64,000 nt of DNA from Vallitalea pronyensis (GCF_018141445.1 NZ_CP058649.1:4669001-4733000); one strand, 5' to 3'; shown: positions 46,459-56,160, counted from the stretch's first letter. Translations and numbers: made by a program. Notes: generated by a model from the sequence alone, not told the origin.

Positions 46459-46869
46459 GTGTCTGATCCAAGTCATACTATAACAGACGAATTTCAATGC
46501 ACAGTAAAAGAAAATGATTGTTTTAACAAAAACATACTTGAACAATTAGCTAAATTACAAGAAGCCGCCGCCAAAGTGAATAAAAGCATCATTCGAGCTT
46601 GTACCTATTGTGGCTGCATCGAGATTAATGCAAACAATAAGCTATATTCCTATCATGATGACATCAATTTAGATATGATAAAGTTACTTGATCCCCACCA
46701 CATTTCTGGAGAACTGTGCGATGCATGTCGAGATCGTATCGAAAAGGATATGGGAAGTTGCCTCTATTATCTAGCATGTATCAGCAACTCATTTGATTTA
46801 AATCTTGATGATGTACTCCTAAAAGAAATGGATATCATCCATCTATTAGGCAAATTTCATATCGAATAA
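46459..46869 (+). CDS. MazG-like degenerate protein with zinc-type cysteines
   Basis: 136 residues, not firmly recognised. The helices LEQLAKLQEAAAKVNKSII and GSCLYYLACISNSFDLNLDDVLLKEMDII resemble the MazG-type NTP pyrophosphohydrolase fold. However, the metal-binding E-x-x-E and E-x-x-D positions are largely lost. Between them is a CTYCGC...LCDACRDRI insertion with two CxxC pairs, a probable zinc site. The start is GTG behind AAGGGGTG. It is divergent from malE and ends in a long terminator. A regulatory or nucleotide-binding role is conjecture. Confidence 0.6.
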   Translation: MSDPSHTITDEFQCTVKENDCFNKNILEQLAKLQEAAAKVNKSIIRACTYCGCIEINANNKLYSYHDDINLDMIKLLDPHHISGELCDACRDRIEKDMGSCLYYLACISNSFDLNLDDVLLKEMDIIHLLGKFHIE

Positions 46870-46897
46870 ATCCGATCTAAAGAAAGGTATAAAAAAC

Positions 46898-46990
46898 AGT
46901 TGAACTTCTTATACAATCTTTATGTTTTGCTTTATGCAGCACAAGGAGCAAAACAGTTAAATTGTATAAGTCGAAGCTCAACTTTTTTTA
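46898..46990. terminator. Long bidirectional terminator
   Basis: Outer arms with AGTTGA, ACTTC and TTATACAAT pair with ATTGTATAAG, GAAG and TCAACT; an inner stem TTTTGCT/AGCAAAA caps it. The plus strand ends in seven T; the minus strand ends TGTTTTTTAT. It serves the MazG-like gene and radA, which converge here. Confidence 0.8.
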
Positions 46991-47004
46991 TGGGCTAATA
47001 TGGT

Positions 47005-48366
47005 TTAAAAGACAGCTTGTAAAGCTTCTGCCACATTATCAACACCAATTAATGTTATACCTTTCACGTCAAGTCCTTTACAATTGGCCTTGGAGATAAT
47101 GCATTTTGTAAAACCTAACTTTTTGGATTCCATGACACGTTGTTCGGCCATGGTAATACCTCTCACTTCACCGGTTAGTCCCACTTCGCCTATAATGACC
47201 GTCTTGGCATCAATTGGGATATTCTTAAAACTGGATGCAATGGCACAGACGATACCTAAATCAAGGGCCGGTTCTGTCACCTTCATACCACCGGCAATAT
47301 TCACATAGCTATCATAACTGGCCAGCTGCATACCAATCTTCTTCTCAAGAACGGCCATCAATAATACCACTCTATTATAATCTGTTCCCGTGGCCGTTCG
47401 TCTAGGCATACCGAAATTGGTCTGACTCATCAGTGCCTGTACTTCTACCAACATGGGTCTTGTCCCCTCCATGCAACAGGTGACAATGGAACCTGCACTA
47501 TCAATAGGACGCCCTGTTAACATGTATTCAGAAGGATTAGGCACTTCCTTCAATCCTTTATCCCGCATTTCAAAAACACCCACCTCATTGGTTGAACCAA
47601 AACGGTTCTTCACCGCTCTTAGAGCCCGATAAGATGCACTTCTTAATCCTTCAAAATAGAGTACTGTATCCACCATATGTTCAAGGACTCTTGGCCCGGC
47701 AATAGAACCTTCTTTGGTCACATGCCCAACAATAAATACCGATACACCTAATCCTTTTGCTACGCGCATAAGGGATGACGTTACTTGACGCACTTGGCTG
47801 ACACTGCCTGCTGCTGAGGTTATATCGTCTGAATAGATGGTTTGTATGGAATCCACGATAACCGCACGAGGCTGTAAATCTTTGATGGCTTTCACACAGT
47901 GTGTCAGGTTCGTTTCTGTATACAGGGTAAGTCGTTCTCCATTTACACCTAAACGATCAGCACGCATTTTAATCTGTTGTAACGACTCCTCCCCAGATAT
48001 ATAGAGCACATGTATGTCCTGTTCACATAGGGATTGACACATTTGCAGTAACAACGTGGATTTACCTATCCCGGGGTCACCACCAACCAAGGTTAATGAA
48101 CCGTTAACGATACCGCCACCAAGCACACGATCCAGTTCACCTATTTTGGTGGATATACGTTTTTCTTCATTCATTTCTATGGCCGCTAACTTCTTCGGCT
48201 TATTATCCACTTCTATGGGCTGGCTATTATGTACACTTGGTTTTGCTTTAACCTTCACTTCTTCAACGAACGAATTCCATGCTCGGCATGCTGGACACTG
48301 GCCCATCCATTTAGCCGATTCGTTACCACATTCCTGACATATAAATACATTTCTCTGTTTAGCCAT
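47005..48366 (-). CDS. radA: DNA repair protein RadA (Sms)
   Basis: ATP-dependent branch-migration factor in recombinational repair, about 453 residues. The N-terminal four-cysteine zinc motif (C10, C13, C24, C27), Walker A GGDPGIGKST (about 90-99), the RadA-specific KNRFGSTNEVGVFEM motif and the C-terminal Lon-like domain (NRVVLLMAVLEKKIG... IIGEVGLTGEVR) are all present. The ATG reading MAKQRNVF follows GGGAGG; the frame extends six codons more. Monocistronic here. Confidence 0.96.
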   Translation of the reverse strand: MAKQRNVFICQECGNESAKWMGQCPACRAWNSFVEEVKVKAKPSVHNSQPIEVDNKPKKLAAIEMNEEKRISTKIGELDRVLGGGIVNGSLTLVGGDPGIGKSTLLLQMCQSLCEQDIHVLYISGEESLQQIKMRADRLGVNGERLTLYTETNLTHCVKAIKDLQPRAVIVDSIQTIYSDDITSAAGSVSQVRQVTSSLMRVAKGLGVSVFIVGHVTKEGSIAGPRVLEHMVDTVLYFEGLRSASYRALRAVKNRFGSTNEVGVFEMRDKGLKEVPNPSEYMLTGRPIDSAGSIVTCCMEGTRPMLVEVQALMSQTNFGMPRRTATGTDYNRVVLLMAVLEKKIGMQLASYDSYVNIAGGMKVTEPALDLGIVCAIASSFKNIPIDAKTVIIGEVGLTGEVRGITMAEQRVMESKKLGFTKCIISKANCKGLDVKGITLIGVDNVAEALQAVF

Positions 48367-48547
48367 AACTGCCTCCCTTAACATCTATCATCTATACTTA
48401 ATATCTTAACATTACCTGCTAGCATACATCATACAGTTCCCATTAGATAACAAGCACATTATACCACAATTTCTATTAAGAGAACATATGTTTCTTTCCC
48501 ATCAATACAATTCTGCTATATTATACGAACAGTCCATTGTTAAATGA

Positions 48548-48964
48548 TTATTCCATGGCTTCTTTTAATGCATGTTGTATGCTTTTTAACAAACCCTTGG
48601 ATGTTAAAGTTGCACCACTAACGGTATCTACATCCAATGATTGGGTATCTATAATACGCCCAAAAAGATTCATCAGCAAATCTTTGGCGTATTTCTCTGA
48701 TGCATCGACTACTTTAATTCCCACCAGTTTACCTGAGTCTATATCTACCATCACTGTATTCTCTCTCCAGCCATATACCCCTCCCTCATAATAACCATAA
48801 TACTCACCATCATTTAGTCTTTTAAAATCAATGGATTCGATTTCCAAACTATGCATGTGATTATGTTCTTTTTTAATCATTGACCAGCCAAACATAAGTA
48901 ATATCATCAAGACTAACATAATAACGCCTATAATCCTCAGATAAACCTTTCTGTTCTTTTTCAT
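48548..48964 (-). CDS. FMN-binding domain membrane protein
   Basis: About 138 residues. One N-terminal membrane helix is followed by an extracytoplasmic FMN-binding domain. The motif DTVSGATLTS carries the Thr (about 119) that ApbE-type transferases flavinylate in RnfG/NqrC relatives. ATG 48964 is preferred, because an operator covers the more upstream in-frame ATG (49006). A GGGAG lies 13 bases before it, a rather long spacing. It lies downstream of a flavodoxin and a TetR gene, with its own operator. Probable role: electron transfer across or at the membrane. Confidence 0.82.
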   Translation of the reverse strand: MKKNRKVYLRIIGVIMLVLMILLMFGWSMIKKEHNHMHSLEIESIDFKRLNDGEYYGYYEGGVYGWRENTVMVDIDSGKLVGIKVVDASEKYAKDLLMNLFGRIIDTQSLDVDTVSGATLTSKGLLKSIQHALKEAME

Positions 48965-48986
48965 ACGATAAGTTTCACTCCCTTTC

Positions 48987-49014
48987 ATGAATGAATGTAT
49001 TTTCATTCATTCAT
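48987..49014. promoter_or_regulatory. TetR operator upstream of the FMN-binding gene
   Basis: Perfect 11-base arms ATGAATGAATG and CATTCATTCAT with a 6-base spacer. It shares the ATGAAT/ATTCAT core with the site upstream of the tetR-type gene at 50221-50254, so one regulator should bind both. Confidence 0.8.
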
Positions 49015-49040
49015 TTTACTATAAAAATAATGTGACATGA

Positions 49041-49559
49041 TTAGGCCTTCTCCAACGCTTGTTTTATCATCATCGATAACTGATGGATGTCCTGATCAGA
49101 TAACCTATAATTTGACGTTTCCTCACTTGTGGGTTTTCGACTCCCACCTATTAAGTCGACAATTAAAAATACCTGCATGTTACTCATTTTTTTTCCTGTC
49201 AGCTTTTGTAAATCTTTACCGACTTTCGGGTTAGGTCCTAAAGCACCTCCGCTAATGGAATAAAACGAGTAGCTTTTTCTTAGGCTCTTCAAATGCTTTA
49301 AGTAGGCTCTTAAAGGCGATGCAACTTTACCCATCCAAATAGGTGCCAGAAAAATAAATTTGTCATACTGATCCATTACTTGTAAACTTGGCTTTGTTTT
49401 TGGTGTACGACCTAATAGCATATCTAAAGCTATTATGGCATTGCTTCTTTTCTTCTCTTCCGTTATTCTAATATGATCCAGTTTAAACATTTCAGCTATG
49501 AACTTGGCTAATCGATCATTATTTTCTGTAAGAGAATAAGATATAACTGCTGTTTTCAT
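49041..49559 (-). CDS. Flavodoxin-like protein
   Basis: 172 residues. The N-terminal strand and phosphate loop KTAVISYSLTENNDRLAKFIAE, the FIFLAPIWMGKVASPLRAYL segment and YSFYSISGGALGPNP match the flavodoxin family (FMN binding, one- or two-electron carrier). Cytosolic. AGGAGG precedes the ATG. It follows the tetR-type gene after 49 bases and is probably cotranscribed with it. Together with the FMN-binding protein it suggests a small flavin electron-transfer unit. Confidence 0.85.
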   Translation of the reverse strand: MKTAVISYSLTENNDRLAKFIAEMFKLDHIRITEEKKRSNAIIALDMLLGRTPKTKPSLQVMDQYDKFIFLAPIWMGKVASPLRAYLKHLKSLRKSYSFYSISGGALGPNPKVGKDLQKLTGKKMSNMQVFLIVDLIGGSRKPTSEETSNYRLSDQDIHQLSMMIKQALEKA

Positions 49560-49608
49560 GATCTACCTCCTGTCAAATCTTTATTAATAGTTACTTACTC
49601 CTAACACG

Positions 49609-50184
49609 CTATACTTGCATCAAACCTTCCATGGTAAATCTAACAAGATGATTCATGATTTCAGGAAAATGCTCAAGACCAATTTCGTCTTTATGGGTAT
49701 CCACACTGATTAACGCTGTAAAAATAGCCATAATCATCTCTGCATGGATATCACTTCTGAGTTTTTCATCCTTTTGCCACTTTAATATCACATCAATAAA
49801 CGCATCATATACAAAATCTGTATGTTCCTTACCGTTTTCTTCTCTATAAATCTGTTCAATCTTGTTGAATACGTCTCGATTATACCATTCTTTAAGAATG
49901 GGATTGTCTTTCATCCCTTTCATATTCAAGTACATCAGCTGACGTATGACTTCTAATGGATGGCCTTCTAGATCAACCTGATTCATGATGTTTTTTTTCA
50001 ATAACCGATTTTCTTCAATAAATAATTCCATAAATAAGTCATTTTTTGAAGTAAAATAATTGTAAAAAGTCCCTGTAGCCATACCTGCTAATTGAGTGAT
50101 TCCAGCCACATTGGTTTTTTTAAAGCCTTTCTTCTCAAACAATTCTTTTCCACTTTTTAAAATTTCTAAACGCTTATCAATCAT
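49609..50184 (-). CDS. TetR-family regulator of the flavodoxin/FMN-binding cluster
   Basis: 191 residues. The N-terminal helix-turn-helix KKGFKKTNVAGITQLAGMATGTFYNYFTSKNDLFMELF is typical TetR; the C-terminal ligand domain is unassigned. Perfect palindromes of shared sequence lie upstream of this gene and of the FMN-binding gene, so autoregulation and control of both flavoprotein genes is likely. The inducer is unknown. Confidence 0.9.
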   Translation of the reverse strand: MIDKRLEILKSGKELFEKKGFKKTNVAGITQLAGMATGTFYNYFTSKNDLFMELFIEENRLLKKNIMNQVDLEGHPLEVIRQLMYLNMKGMKDNPILKEWYNRDVFNKIEQIYREENGKEHTDFVYDAFIDVILKWQKDEKLRSDIHAEMIMAIFTALISVDTHKDEIGLEHFPEIMNHLVRFTMEGLMQV

Positions 50185-50220
50185 TTCTAGACCCTCTCTT
50201 CAACTTCACTTATTTGTTTC

Positions 50221-50254
50221 AATATGAATGAATATTTTTTAATTCATTCATATT
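50221..50254. promoter_or_regulatory. TetR operator upstream of the tetR-type gene
   Basis: Perfect 13-base arms AATATGAATGAAT and ATTCATTCATATT with an 8-base AT spacer, 37 bases before the start codon. Confidence 0.8.
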
Positions 50255-50382
50255 ATACCATCTTCATTTTGTTTATGTCAATAAGATAGTAAAAATGTTT
50301 AGGATAAATCTAATAATCAAATGTTATTACGATTAAATAGATATCGGTTGGTAATTAGGTTCCATTATTAAGCCATGCATCA

Positions 50383-51333
50383 TTATACCTTTAGTAATAA
50401 AATAATAATGGAAATCAAACCCATACAAAAATTAACAAGGCATAGGAATGTGACGACTTGTCTTTGATTTAACCCTGCGGATAAAAGTCGATAATGTACT
50501 TGACTTCTATCGGCTTGAAAGACGGATTTTCCTTCTAAAAATCGTTTTATGACCACAAAGAGATTATCCAATATGGGTACACCTAGAGCAAGAATGGGAA
50601 TAAGTAACGACAATACCGTTGCTTGCTTAAAAGCCCCATCTAACGCAATAACTCCTAAAATATAGCCAATAAAAGTGGCTCCTGCATCTCCCATATAAAT
50701 CTGTGCAGGCTGCTTGTTGTATCGTAGATAACCTATCAGCACACCTGTTAATATAATGGCCATCATGGCTGAATTTAACTGCCCCTTAGCTAATGCCACA
50801 ATAAATAAGGTGACAGCAGATATAGCGGAGATACCACCAGCTAAACCATCTAATCCGTCAATAAAATTAATAACAGTGGTTACACCAAAAATCCAAGTCA
50901 CAGATAATAGAAACTGTAATATAGCTGGAAGCAGAACATATTCATGGGTAATGGGATTCGTAAATCCATAAAAAATAACACCAGATTGGTAGGCTACTAT
51001 GGCTGCTCCTACTTGAACAATCAATTTAGGCAGTGCTGGAAATTCTTTTTTCTTAGTTTTAAACCAATCATCGATAATACCTATGGATAAAATCATTAGG
51101 GAACCGACAAGTAAAGCAATGGATTTATTATTTATGCCCCCAAAGAATACCAAGTAAGTCACCATAAACCCCAGAAAAATACCTATCCCTGCTAGATGGG
51201 GAACAGGTTCTTTGTGCAGCTTCCTGGATGTGGGTTTATCAACAAAATCAATTTTTAGGGCGAATTTCTTTAACTGTGGAATGAGTATATACACGATGCT
51301 AAAAGCAATCAAAAATGCGATTAAGTAATTCAT
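50383..51333 (-). CDS. MraY/WecA-family glycosyl-1-phosphate transferase (TagO type)
   Basis: Polytopic membrane enzyme of about 316 residues with roughly ten helices. It transfers a sugar-1-phosphate, usually GlcNAc-1-P, to undecaprenyl phosphate, starting wall polymer synthesis. Visible family motifs: FVDKPTSRKLHKEPVPHLAG, IDDW, NFIDGLDGLAGG and YMGDAGATFIGY. The HIQ-type loop SQVHYRLLSAGL suggests WecA/TagO rather than MraY. ATG 51333 follows AGGAGG at six bases. It stands apart from other wall genes. Confidence 0.9.
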   Translation of the reverse strand: MNYLIAFLIAFSIVYILIPQLKKFALKIDFVDKPTSRKLHKEPVPHLAGIGIFLGFMVTYLVFFGGINNKSIALLVGSLMILSIGIIDDWFKTKKKEFPALPKLIVQVGAAIVAYQSGVIFYGFTNPITHEYVLLPAILQFLLSVTWIFGVTTVINFIDGLDGLAGGISAISAVTLFIVALAKGQLNSAMMAIILTGVLIGYLRYNKQPAQIYMGDAGATFIGYILGVIALDGAFKQATVLSLLIPILALGVPILDNLFVVIKRFLEGKSVFQADRSQVHYRLLSAGLNQRQVVTFLCLVNFCMGLISIIILLLKV

Positions 51334-51435
51334 ATGGATCCTCCTCATTTGTCTAACCAAATCATAGCATATTGTGTATGCTTTTACAAGAATACATGAT
51401 GGAATATGCTGCTTAGGGTTGTCTATACCATATAA

Positions 51436-51460
51436 AAGAGGATAGCTACGCTATCCCCTT
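51436..51460 (-). terminator. Terminator after the endosialidase-like gene
   Basis: Stem AAGAGGATAGC/GCTATCCCCTT with three-base loop TAC, and a TCTTTTAT tail on the minus strand. Confidence 0.75.
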
Positions 51461-51470
51461 ATCTTTTTTC

Positions 51471-51881
51471 TTATGCTTTTTTAATTCTTACACCTTGTGT
51501 ACCGTTCGTAAAATCTACACTAAAACTTACTTTACCAGCTAAGTTTGATTTCATTTTACCTACTTGAACTTGATCAATATAGATTTTATACTCTTGTCCG
51601 GCTTCCAATTCCATTGTAATCTGTGCATCTTCATGCCCTTCAACTTTAAACTCAACTGCTTTATCATTTAATGAAAAATGGTGAACAGTAGTCCCCGGAA
51701 CTGATTCAAATAATAGTCGCCCATTTTTCTCTAGTTTCGTTATTTCGTCATATGTCTTAACTTTATATATATGTCCATCGACTTCGAAATCTAATATTTT
51801 TTTCTTTTCGTCCATTAAGTGATTTCCAAAACTTAATGTTTGATCATCTTCGACCCTGATTAGCTCTTCAATACCAGCCAT
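51471..51881 (-). CDS. Small clostridial protein of the family labelled endosialidase
   Basis: About 136 residues, reading MAGIEELIRVEDDQTLSFGN at its start, then DFEVDGHIYKVKTYDEITKLEKNG, VEGHEDAQITMELEAGQEYKIYID and VQVGKMKSNLAGKVSF. This pattern matches a conserved clostridial family that databases often call endosialidase. At this size, with no catalytic domain, a glycosidase function is doubtful. It is all-beta by appearance, cytosolic and highly expressed-looking (AGGAGG nine bases before the ATG). True role unknown. Confidence 0.75.
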   Translation of the reverse strand: MAGIEELIRVEDDQTLSFGNHLMDEKKKILDFEVDGHIYKVKTYDEITKLEKNGRLLFESVPGTTVHHFSLNDKAVEFKVEGHEDAQITMELEAGQEYKIYIDQVQVGKMKSNLAGKVSFSVDFTNGTQGVRIKKA

Positions 51882-51965
51882 CTTTAAAACCCTCCTATTT
51901 TTGTCGTAAAAAGTTGAATACATACATTATATATTATTTTAACAGTTATGACTAGAGGTAATTTT

Positions 51966-54395
51966 TTATTTTACAGTAAATGTTAATGTTTCCTCTGTCA
52001 CCTCTACGACAACATGGTCCCCGTACTTAATTTTGTTGTCTAATAGCTCTTCAGCGAGCTTATCTTCAACTTTTGACTGAATGGCTCTTCTAAGGGGTCT
52101 TGCACCATAGGCTTCGTCAAATCCTTCGTTGGCAAGATAATCCTTAGCCGCTTCTGTCACTTCCAGTTCAATACCAATGTTCTTATGCAAGCGTTTTGCC
52201 ACTTGTTTTATCATGATCCCTACAATTTCTCTTATATTCTCTTTTGTTAATGAATGGAATACAATGAGTTCATCCAAACGATTTAAAAATTCAGGTCTAA
52301 ATAAACGCTTCACTTCATCCATTACATTTTTACGCATATCTTCATAACTACGCTGTTCATCCACTTGAGAAACAAACCCTAGCTTTTTAGGTGAAATGAT
52401 GTTTCTTGCGCCTATATTAGAGGTCATGATGATCACCGTGTTTTTAAAGTCAATTCTTCTGCCTTGTGCATCTGTAATATGTCCATCATCTAACACTTGT
52501 AATAAGATATTAAACACATCTGGATGGGCTTTTTCAACCTCATCAAATAAGATAACAGAATAAGGTTTTCTTCTGATTTTCTCACTGATTTGTCCGCCTT
52601 CGTCATAACCTACATAACCTGGAGGTGAACCAATTAATTTGGACACACTGTGTTTTTCCATATATTCAGACATATCCACACGGATAAGAGCGCTTTCATC
52701 GCCAAATAATACCTCTGCTAAAGCTTTTGTCAGCTCTGTTTTACCCACACCTGTAGGTCCTAAGAATAGAAATGAACCAATGGGACGACGAGGGTCTTTT
52801 AAACCTACACGACCACGCCTTATTGCTTTAGATACTGCTTCAACAGCCTCTACTTGACCTACAACCCTTTCATGAAGATGGGATTCAAGATTTTTAAGTC
52901 TTACCCCTTCTTCTTCTGTTAACTTCTTAACCGGTATACCCGTCCAACTGGATACGATATCGGCTATCTCCTCTTCGTCAACAACCTGATCCGACATGGT
53001 ATTTTTTTGCTCCCATGCTAATTTGGAATCATCCAGTTTCTCTCGGATAATCTCTTGCTGTTTCTTGATCTCCCCTGCTTTTTCGTATTCCTCTGTTTTA
53101 ATGGCTATTTCTTTATCTTTTTCCAGCTCTTCAAGCTTTAACTCCATATCCTTGATATCCGGTGGTGCGGTATAGGTGCTTAATCTGACTTTTGATGCCG
53201 CTTCATCAATAAGATCAATGGCTTTGTCTGGTAAAAACCGATCCGTGATATAACGATTGGATAACTTAACAGCAGCAATGACCGCTTCGTCCTTGATATG
53301 CACTTTATGATGGGCTTCGTACATGTCTTTTAAACCTCTTAGGATATCAATAGCTTCTTCCTCAATGGGTTCTTCAACCTTAACAGGTTGAAATCTTCGC
53401 TCTAGGGCAGCATCTTTCTCAATATATTTACGATACTCATCCAATGTTGTGGCGCCAATAAGCTGAATCTCACCTCTTGCAAGAGATGGCTTAAGGATAT
53501 TGGAGGCATCGATAGCTCCTTCTGCTGCTCCTGCGCCAACGATGGTATGCATTTCATCAATAAACAGAAGCACATTACCGGCTTCTTTTATTTCTTGTAA
53601 GGCTTTCTTAATACGTTCTTCAAATTCGCCCCGATATTTTGAACCTGCTACCATAGAAGATAAGTCAAGTGCTACCACACGTTTATCCTTTAGTGTTTCG
53701 GGAATATTGGCATCCGCTATACGCTGAGCTAATCCTTCCGCAATGGCTGTTTTACCTACACCCGGTTCACCGATTAAGCAAGGATTATTTTTCGTACGTC
53801 GACTAAGAATCTGTATGACCCTTTCGATTTCTTTATCCCGCCCAATAATAGGGTCAAACTTCCCATTTCTTGACATTTGAGTCAAGTCACGGCTGAACTG
53901 ATCCAATGTAGGGGTATTGGAACTCTTGGATTCTGCTTTCTCGCCATCTTTTTGCGTAGGAGATTGTCCTAAATTTTTTAGAATTAACTGATATAATTTC
54001 TGTACCGTGACACCTGAACTGCTAATCAGCTTCACAGCAATACAATCAGTTTCTTTTAAAAGGGCTAGTAAAATATGCTCTGTACCGATTCTATTGGTTT
54101 TCATGTTAATGGCTTCACGTAAACTGGACTCAAGTACCCGCTTAGCTCGGGGTGTGAAATCTTCCACATCCTCTAGTTGCACGTTACCTGCCAATCCTAT
54201 TTTACGTATTTTTTCTATAATCACGTCTTCTGTGACGCCTTGGCTCACAAGTATTTTACTGGCCACACCTTGACCTTCTTTTATAAGACCCAGTAAGATA
54301 TGTTCTGTACCCACATAGCCATGACCCAATTCTTTTGCCACTTGTTGTGACAGATTAATTGCTTCTTGGGCTCGTCCTGTAAATCTACCCATCAT
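51966..54395 (-). CDS. clpC: ATP-dependent Clp protease ATPase subunit ClpC
   Basis: AAA+ unfoldase of about 809 residues that feeds ClpP. Two N-terminal Clp_N repeats ([27 protein letters not shown] and the second AREAIN-type copy) come first. Next are D1 with Walker A GEPGVGKT (about 208) and FIDEMHT, a middle UVR coiled coil (about 418-450), and D2 with GPTGVGKT (about 543) and the C-terminal domain. The TTG at the frame start is less likely than the ATG pair three codons on. It is last in mcsA-mcsB-clpC, where McsB marks proteins for ClpCP. Confidence 0.96.
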   Translation of the reverse strand: MMGRFTGRAQEAINLSQQVAKELGHGYVGTEHILLGLIKEGQGVASKILVSQGVTEDVIIEKIRKIGLAGNVQLEDVEDFTPRAKRVLESSLREAINMKTNRIGTEHILLALLKETDCIAVKLISSSGVTVQKLYQLILKNLGQSPTQKDGEKAESKSSNTPTLDQFSRDLTQMSRNGKFDPIIGRDKEIERVIQILSRRTKNNPCLIGEPGVGKTAIAEGLAQRIADANIPETLKDKRVVALDLSSMVAGSKYRGEFEERIKKALQEIKEAGNVLLFIDEMHTIVGAGAAEGAIDASNILKPSLARGEIQLIGATTLDEYRKYIEKDAALERRFQPVKVEEPIEEEAIDILRGLKDMYEAHHKVHIKDEAVIAAVKLSNRYITDRFLPDKAIDLIDEAASKVRLSTYTAPPDIKDMELKLEELEKDKEIAIKTEEYEKAGEIKKQQEIIREKLDDSKLAWEQKNTMSDQVVDEEEIADIVSSWTGIPVKKLTEEEGVRLKNLESHLHERVVGQVEAVEAVSKAIRRGRVGLKDPRRPIGSFLFLGPTGVGKTELTKALAEVLFGDESALIRVDMSEYMEKHSVSKLIGSPPGYVGYDEGGQISEKIRRKPYSVILFDEVEKAHPDVFNILLQVLDDGHITDAQGRRIDFKNTVIIMTSNIGARNIISPKKLGFVSQVDEQRSYEDMRKNVMDEVKRLFRPEFLNRLDELIVFHSLTKENIREIVGIMIKQVAKRLHKNIGIELEVTEAAKDYLANEGFDEAYGARPLRRAIQSKVEDKLAEELLDNKIKYGDHVVVEVTEETLTFTVK

Positions 54396-54442
54396 CTTAA
54401 TCAAATCCTCTCTTTTTTATATCTATCTAGCACATTGATAAA

Positions 54443-55480
54443 CTAAGTTTTAATTTTAGGCAAGTTTTGGCGAATAAACGTTGCTCGTGCCATATCCCGC
54501 TCTTCAATTTTTAGTTCACGTTTCATCTCTTTTTGTAAGTTTGCTGGCTGTATACAAGTCATTAGTCCATAGATATTAATGGGTTCTGTATGTTCAAAGT
54601 TCAAAATACCTAATTCATAACCTAACTTCATATCCGATAATAAGGTCATGGCTTCATTGGATGATAAAATGCGCGCATAGGTTAATGCACCATAAGACCT
54701 GTAAACGGCATCTTCAAATTGCATACGCTTTTCACTGAGTAATTTCTTACGGAGTGACCGTTCCTGTTCCACAATCTGATTCGTAACACTGGTTAAGTTT
54801 TCAATGATTTCTTCCTCTGAATGACCAAGAGTGACTTGATTAGAAATCTGAAAAACACTCCCTCGGCCTTGGGAGCCTTCACCATAGATGCCCCGTACAG
54901 TTAAACCAAATTTACCAATAGCCTCTAGTATAAACTGTAATTTACCTGTGGTCTCCAGTGCTGGAACGTGAATCATATAGGACGCTCGAAGGCCTGTACC
55001 CACATTGGTTGGACAAGCTGTGAGATAGCCCATTCTTTCGTCATAGGCATAGGTTATCTTCTCTTCTAATAAGTCATCAATATGGTTAGCATTTTGAAGG
55101 GCTTCCTCTAAATTAAACCCATTGCTAATGGATTGTATACGCAGATGGTCTTCTTCATTAATCATGATACTCAGGCTCTCATCTTCCGATAGAATAAGAC
55201 CAGTCGGTATGGATGACTGCACAAAATTAGGGCTTACCACATGACGTTCTACCATAGCTACTTTATCAAGTGGTGATAAGGCTTCCATATCCATCCGTTC
55301 AAAATAGTGGCTGCTGCTTGCTTTTAGTACAATATCTTCTACTTCATGAACAATCCTACTAGCTATTTCCTTGGTTAACTTGCTTGGGAAATGATAGGTT
55401 TCCAGGTTTCTCGCTAATCGCACCCGACTGGAAATAACCACATCATTATTATTGGCATTTTTTTCATACCATTTTAGCAT
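54443..55480 (-). CDS. mcsB: Protein arginine kinase McsB
   Basis: 345 residues. Phosphagen-kinase-like fold that phosphorylates protein arginines as degradation tags for ClpCP. Visible: VVISSRVRLARNLETYHFPSKL (nucleotide binding), the active-site loop YLTACPTNVGTGLRASYMIHVP with the conserved Cys, and RGIYGEGSQGRGSVFQISNQVTLG. It overlaps mcsA by 7 bases and needs McsA for activation in relatives. Confidence 0.95.
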   Translation of the reverse strand: MLKWYEKNANNNDVVISSRVRLARNLETYHFPSKLTKEIASRIVHEVEDIVLKASSSHYFERMDMEALSPLDKVAMVERHVVSPNFVQSSIPTGLILSEDESLSIMINEEDHLRIQSISNGFNLEEALQNANHIDDLLEEKITYAYDERMGYLTACPTNVGTGLRASYMIHVPALETTGKLQFILEAIGKFGLTVRGIYGEGSQGRGSVFQISNQVTLGHSEEEIIENLTSVTNQIVEQERSLRKKLLSEKRMQFEDAVYRSYGALTYARILSSNEAMTLLSDMKLGYELGILNFEHTEPINIYGLMTCIQPANLQKEMKRELKIEERDMARATFIRQNLPKIKT

Positions 55481-55995
55481 AAGCCACCCTCCTTTTTCAA
55501 GGCTCGGATAGCATCACGGTACCCAGCTGCTGCTTCATACTCTTCTTTTTTTACTGCTTGCTTTAATTTGCTCTCTAAATCCCTAATCTGTTTTTGGGTT
55601 AAAAGTTTCTCACCTGTTCGATTAGGTATTTTTCCTGTATGCAGATTGCTGCCATGAACCCTTTTTATAACAGGACTTAGGAGATTCCCAAAGGTGGAAT
55701 AGCACCTATGGCAGCCAAACTTTCCTTTTTGTCGAAATTCATTGTATGTCATACCACACTGTTTACATTGTAAGACATGACTCTTTTTTTGCTGTTCCAT
55801 GTGAGGTGCTACCTTTTTGTGATTCATATCTAAGAGACTGCTTAAAAAATTCTCTATGGAGATATCTTTTTCTTGATACAAATCTTTCACTTCCATAGCA
55901 CATTTATTACATAGATGAATTTCCTTCTTTTTTCCATCAATTGTTTGATTTAGGAATACGGTTGCAGGTTCTTGTTGACAACGTTCACATAACAT
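55474..55995 (-). CDS. mcsA: McsA, zinc-binding activator of McsB
   Basis: About 173 residues with four CxxC zinc pairs (CERC, CNKC, CKQC, CHRC) and a C-terminal UVR domain LESKLKQAVKKEEYEAAAGYRDAIRAL. It activates McsB and links it to ClpC. The ATG reading MLCERCQQ follows GGGGG at seven bases. In Bacilli and many Clostridia ctsR precedes this gene; here nothing of that kind is present. Confidence 0.92.
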   Translation of the reverse strand: MLCERCQQEPATVFLNQTIDGKKKEIHLCNKCAMEVKDLYQEKDISIENFLSSLLDMNHKKVAPHMEQQKKSHVLQCKQCGMTYNEFRQKGKFGCHRCYSTFGNLLSPVIKRVHGSNLHTGKIPNRTGEKLLTQKQIRDLESKLKQAVKKEEYEAAAGYRDAIRALKKEGGLC

Positions 55996-56132
55996 AATCA
56001 TGCCCCCTAACATCTTATTAATAGTATGCCCTTTTTCATTCTTTCATTCCTCTTTGGAAAAGGATTTCAAATGGTTTGCTATTGTCATTTCTTATCTTGG
56101 TGGCTAATTTTTACCAGAAAAAATATACCATT

Positions 56133-56160
56133 ATTATATCATATTCCTTTTAAAAGACAA
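56133..56160 (-). promoter_or_regulatory. Probable mcsA-mcsB-clpC promoter
   Basis: TTGTCT (56155-56160) and a perfect TATAAT (56133-56138) are 16 bases apart on the minus strand. No tandem GGTCAAA heptads (CtsR box) are visible around it. Confidence 0.5.
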
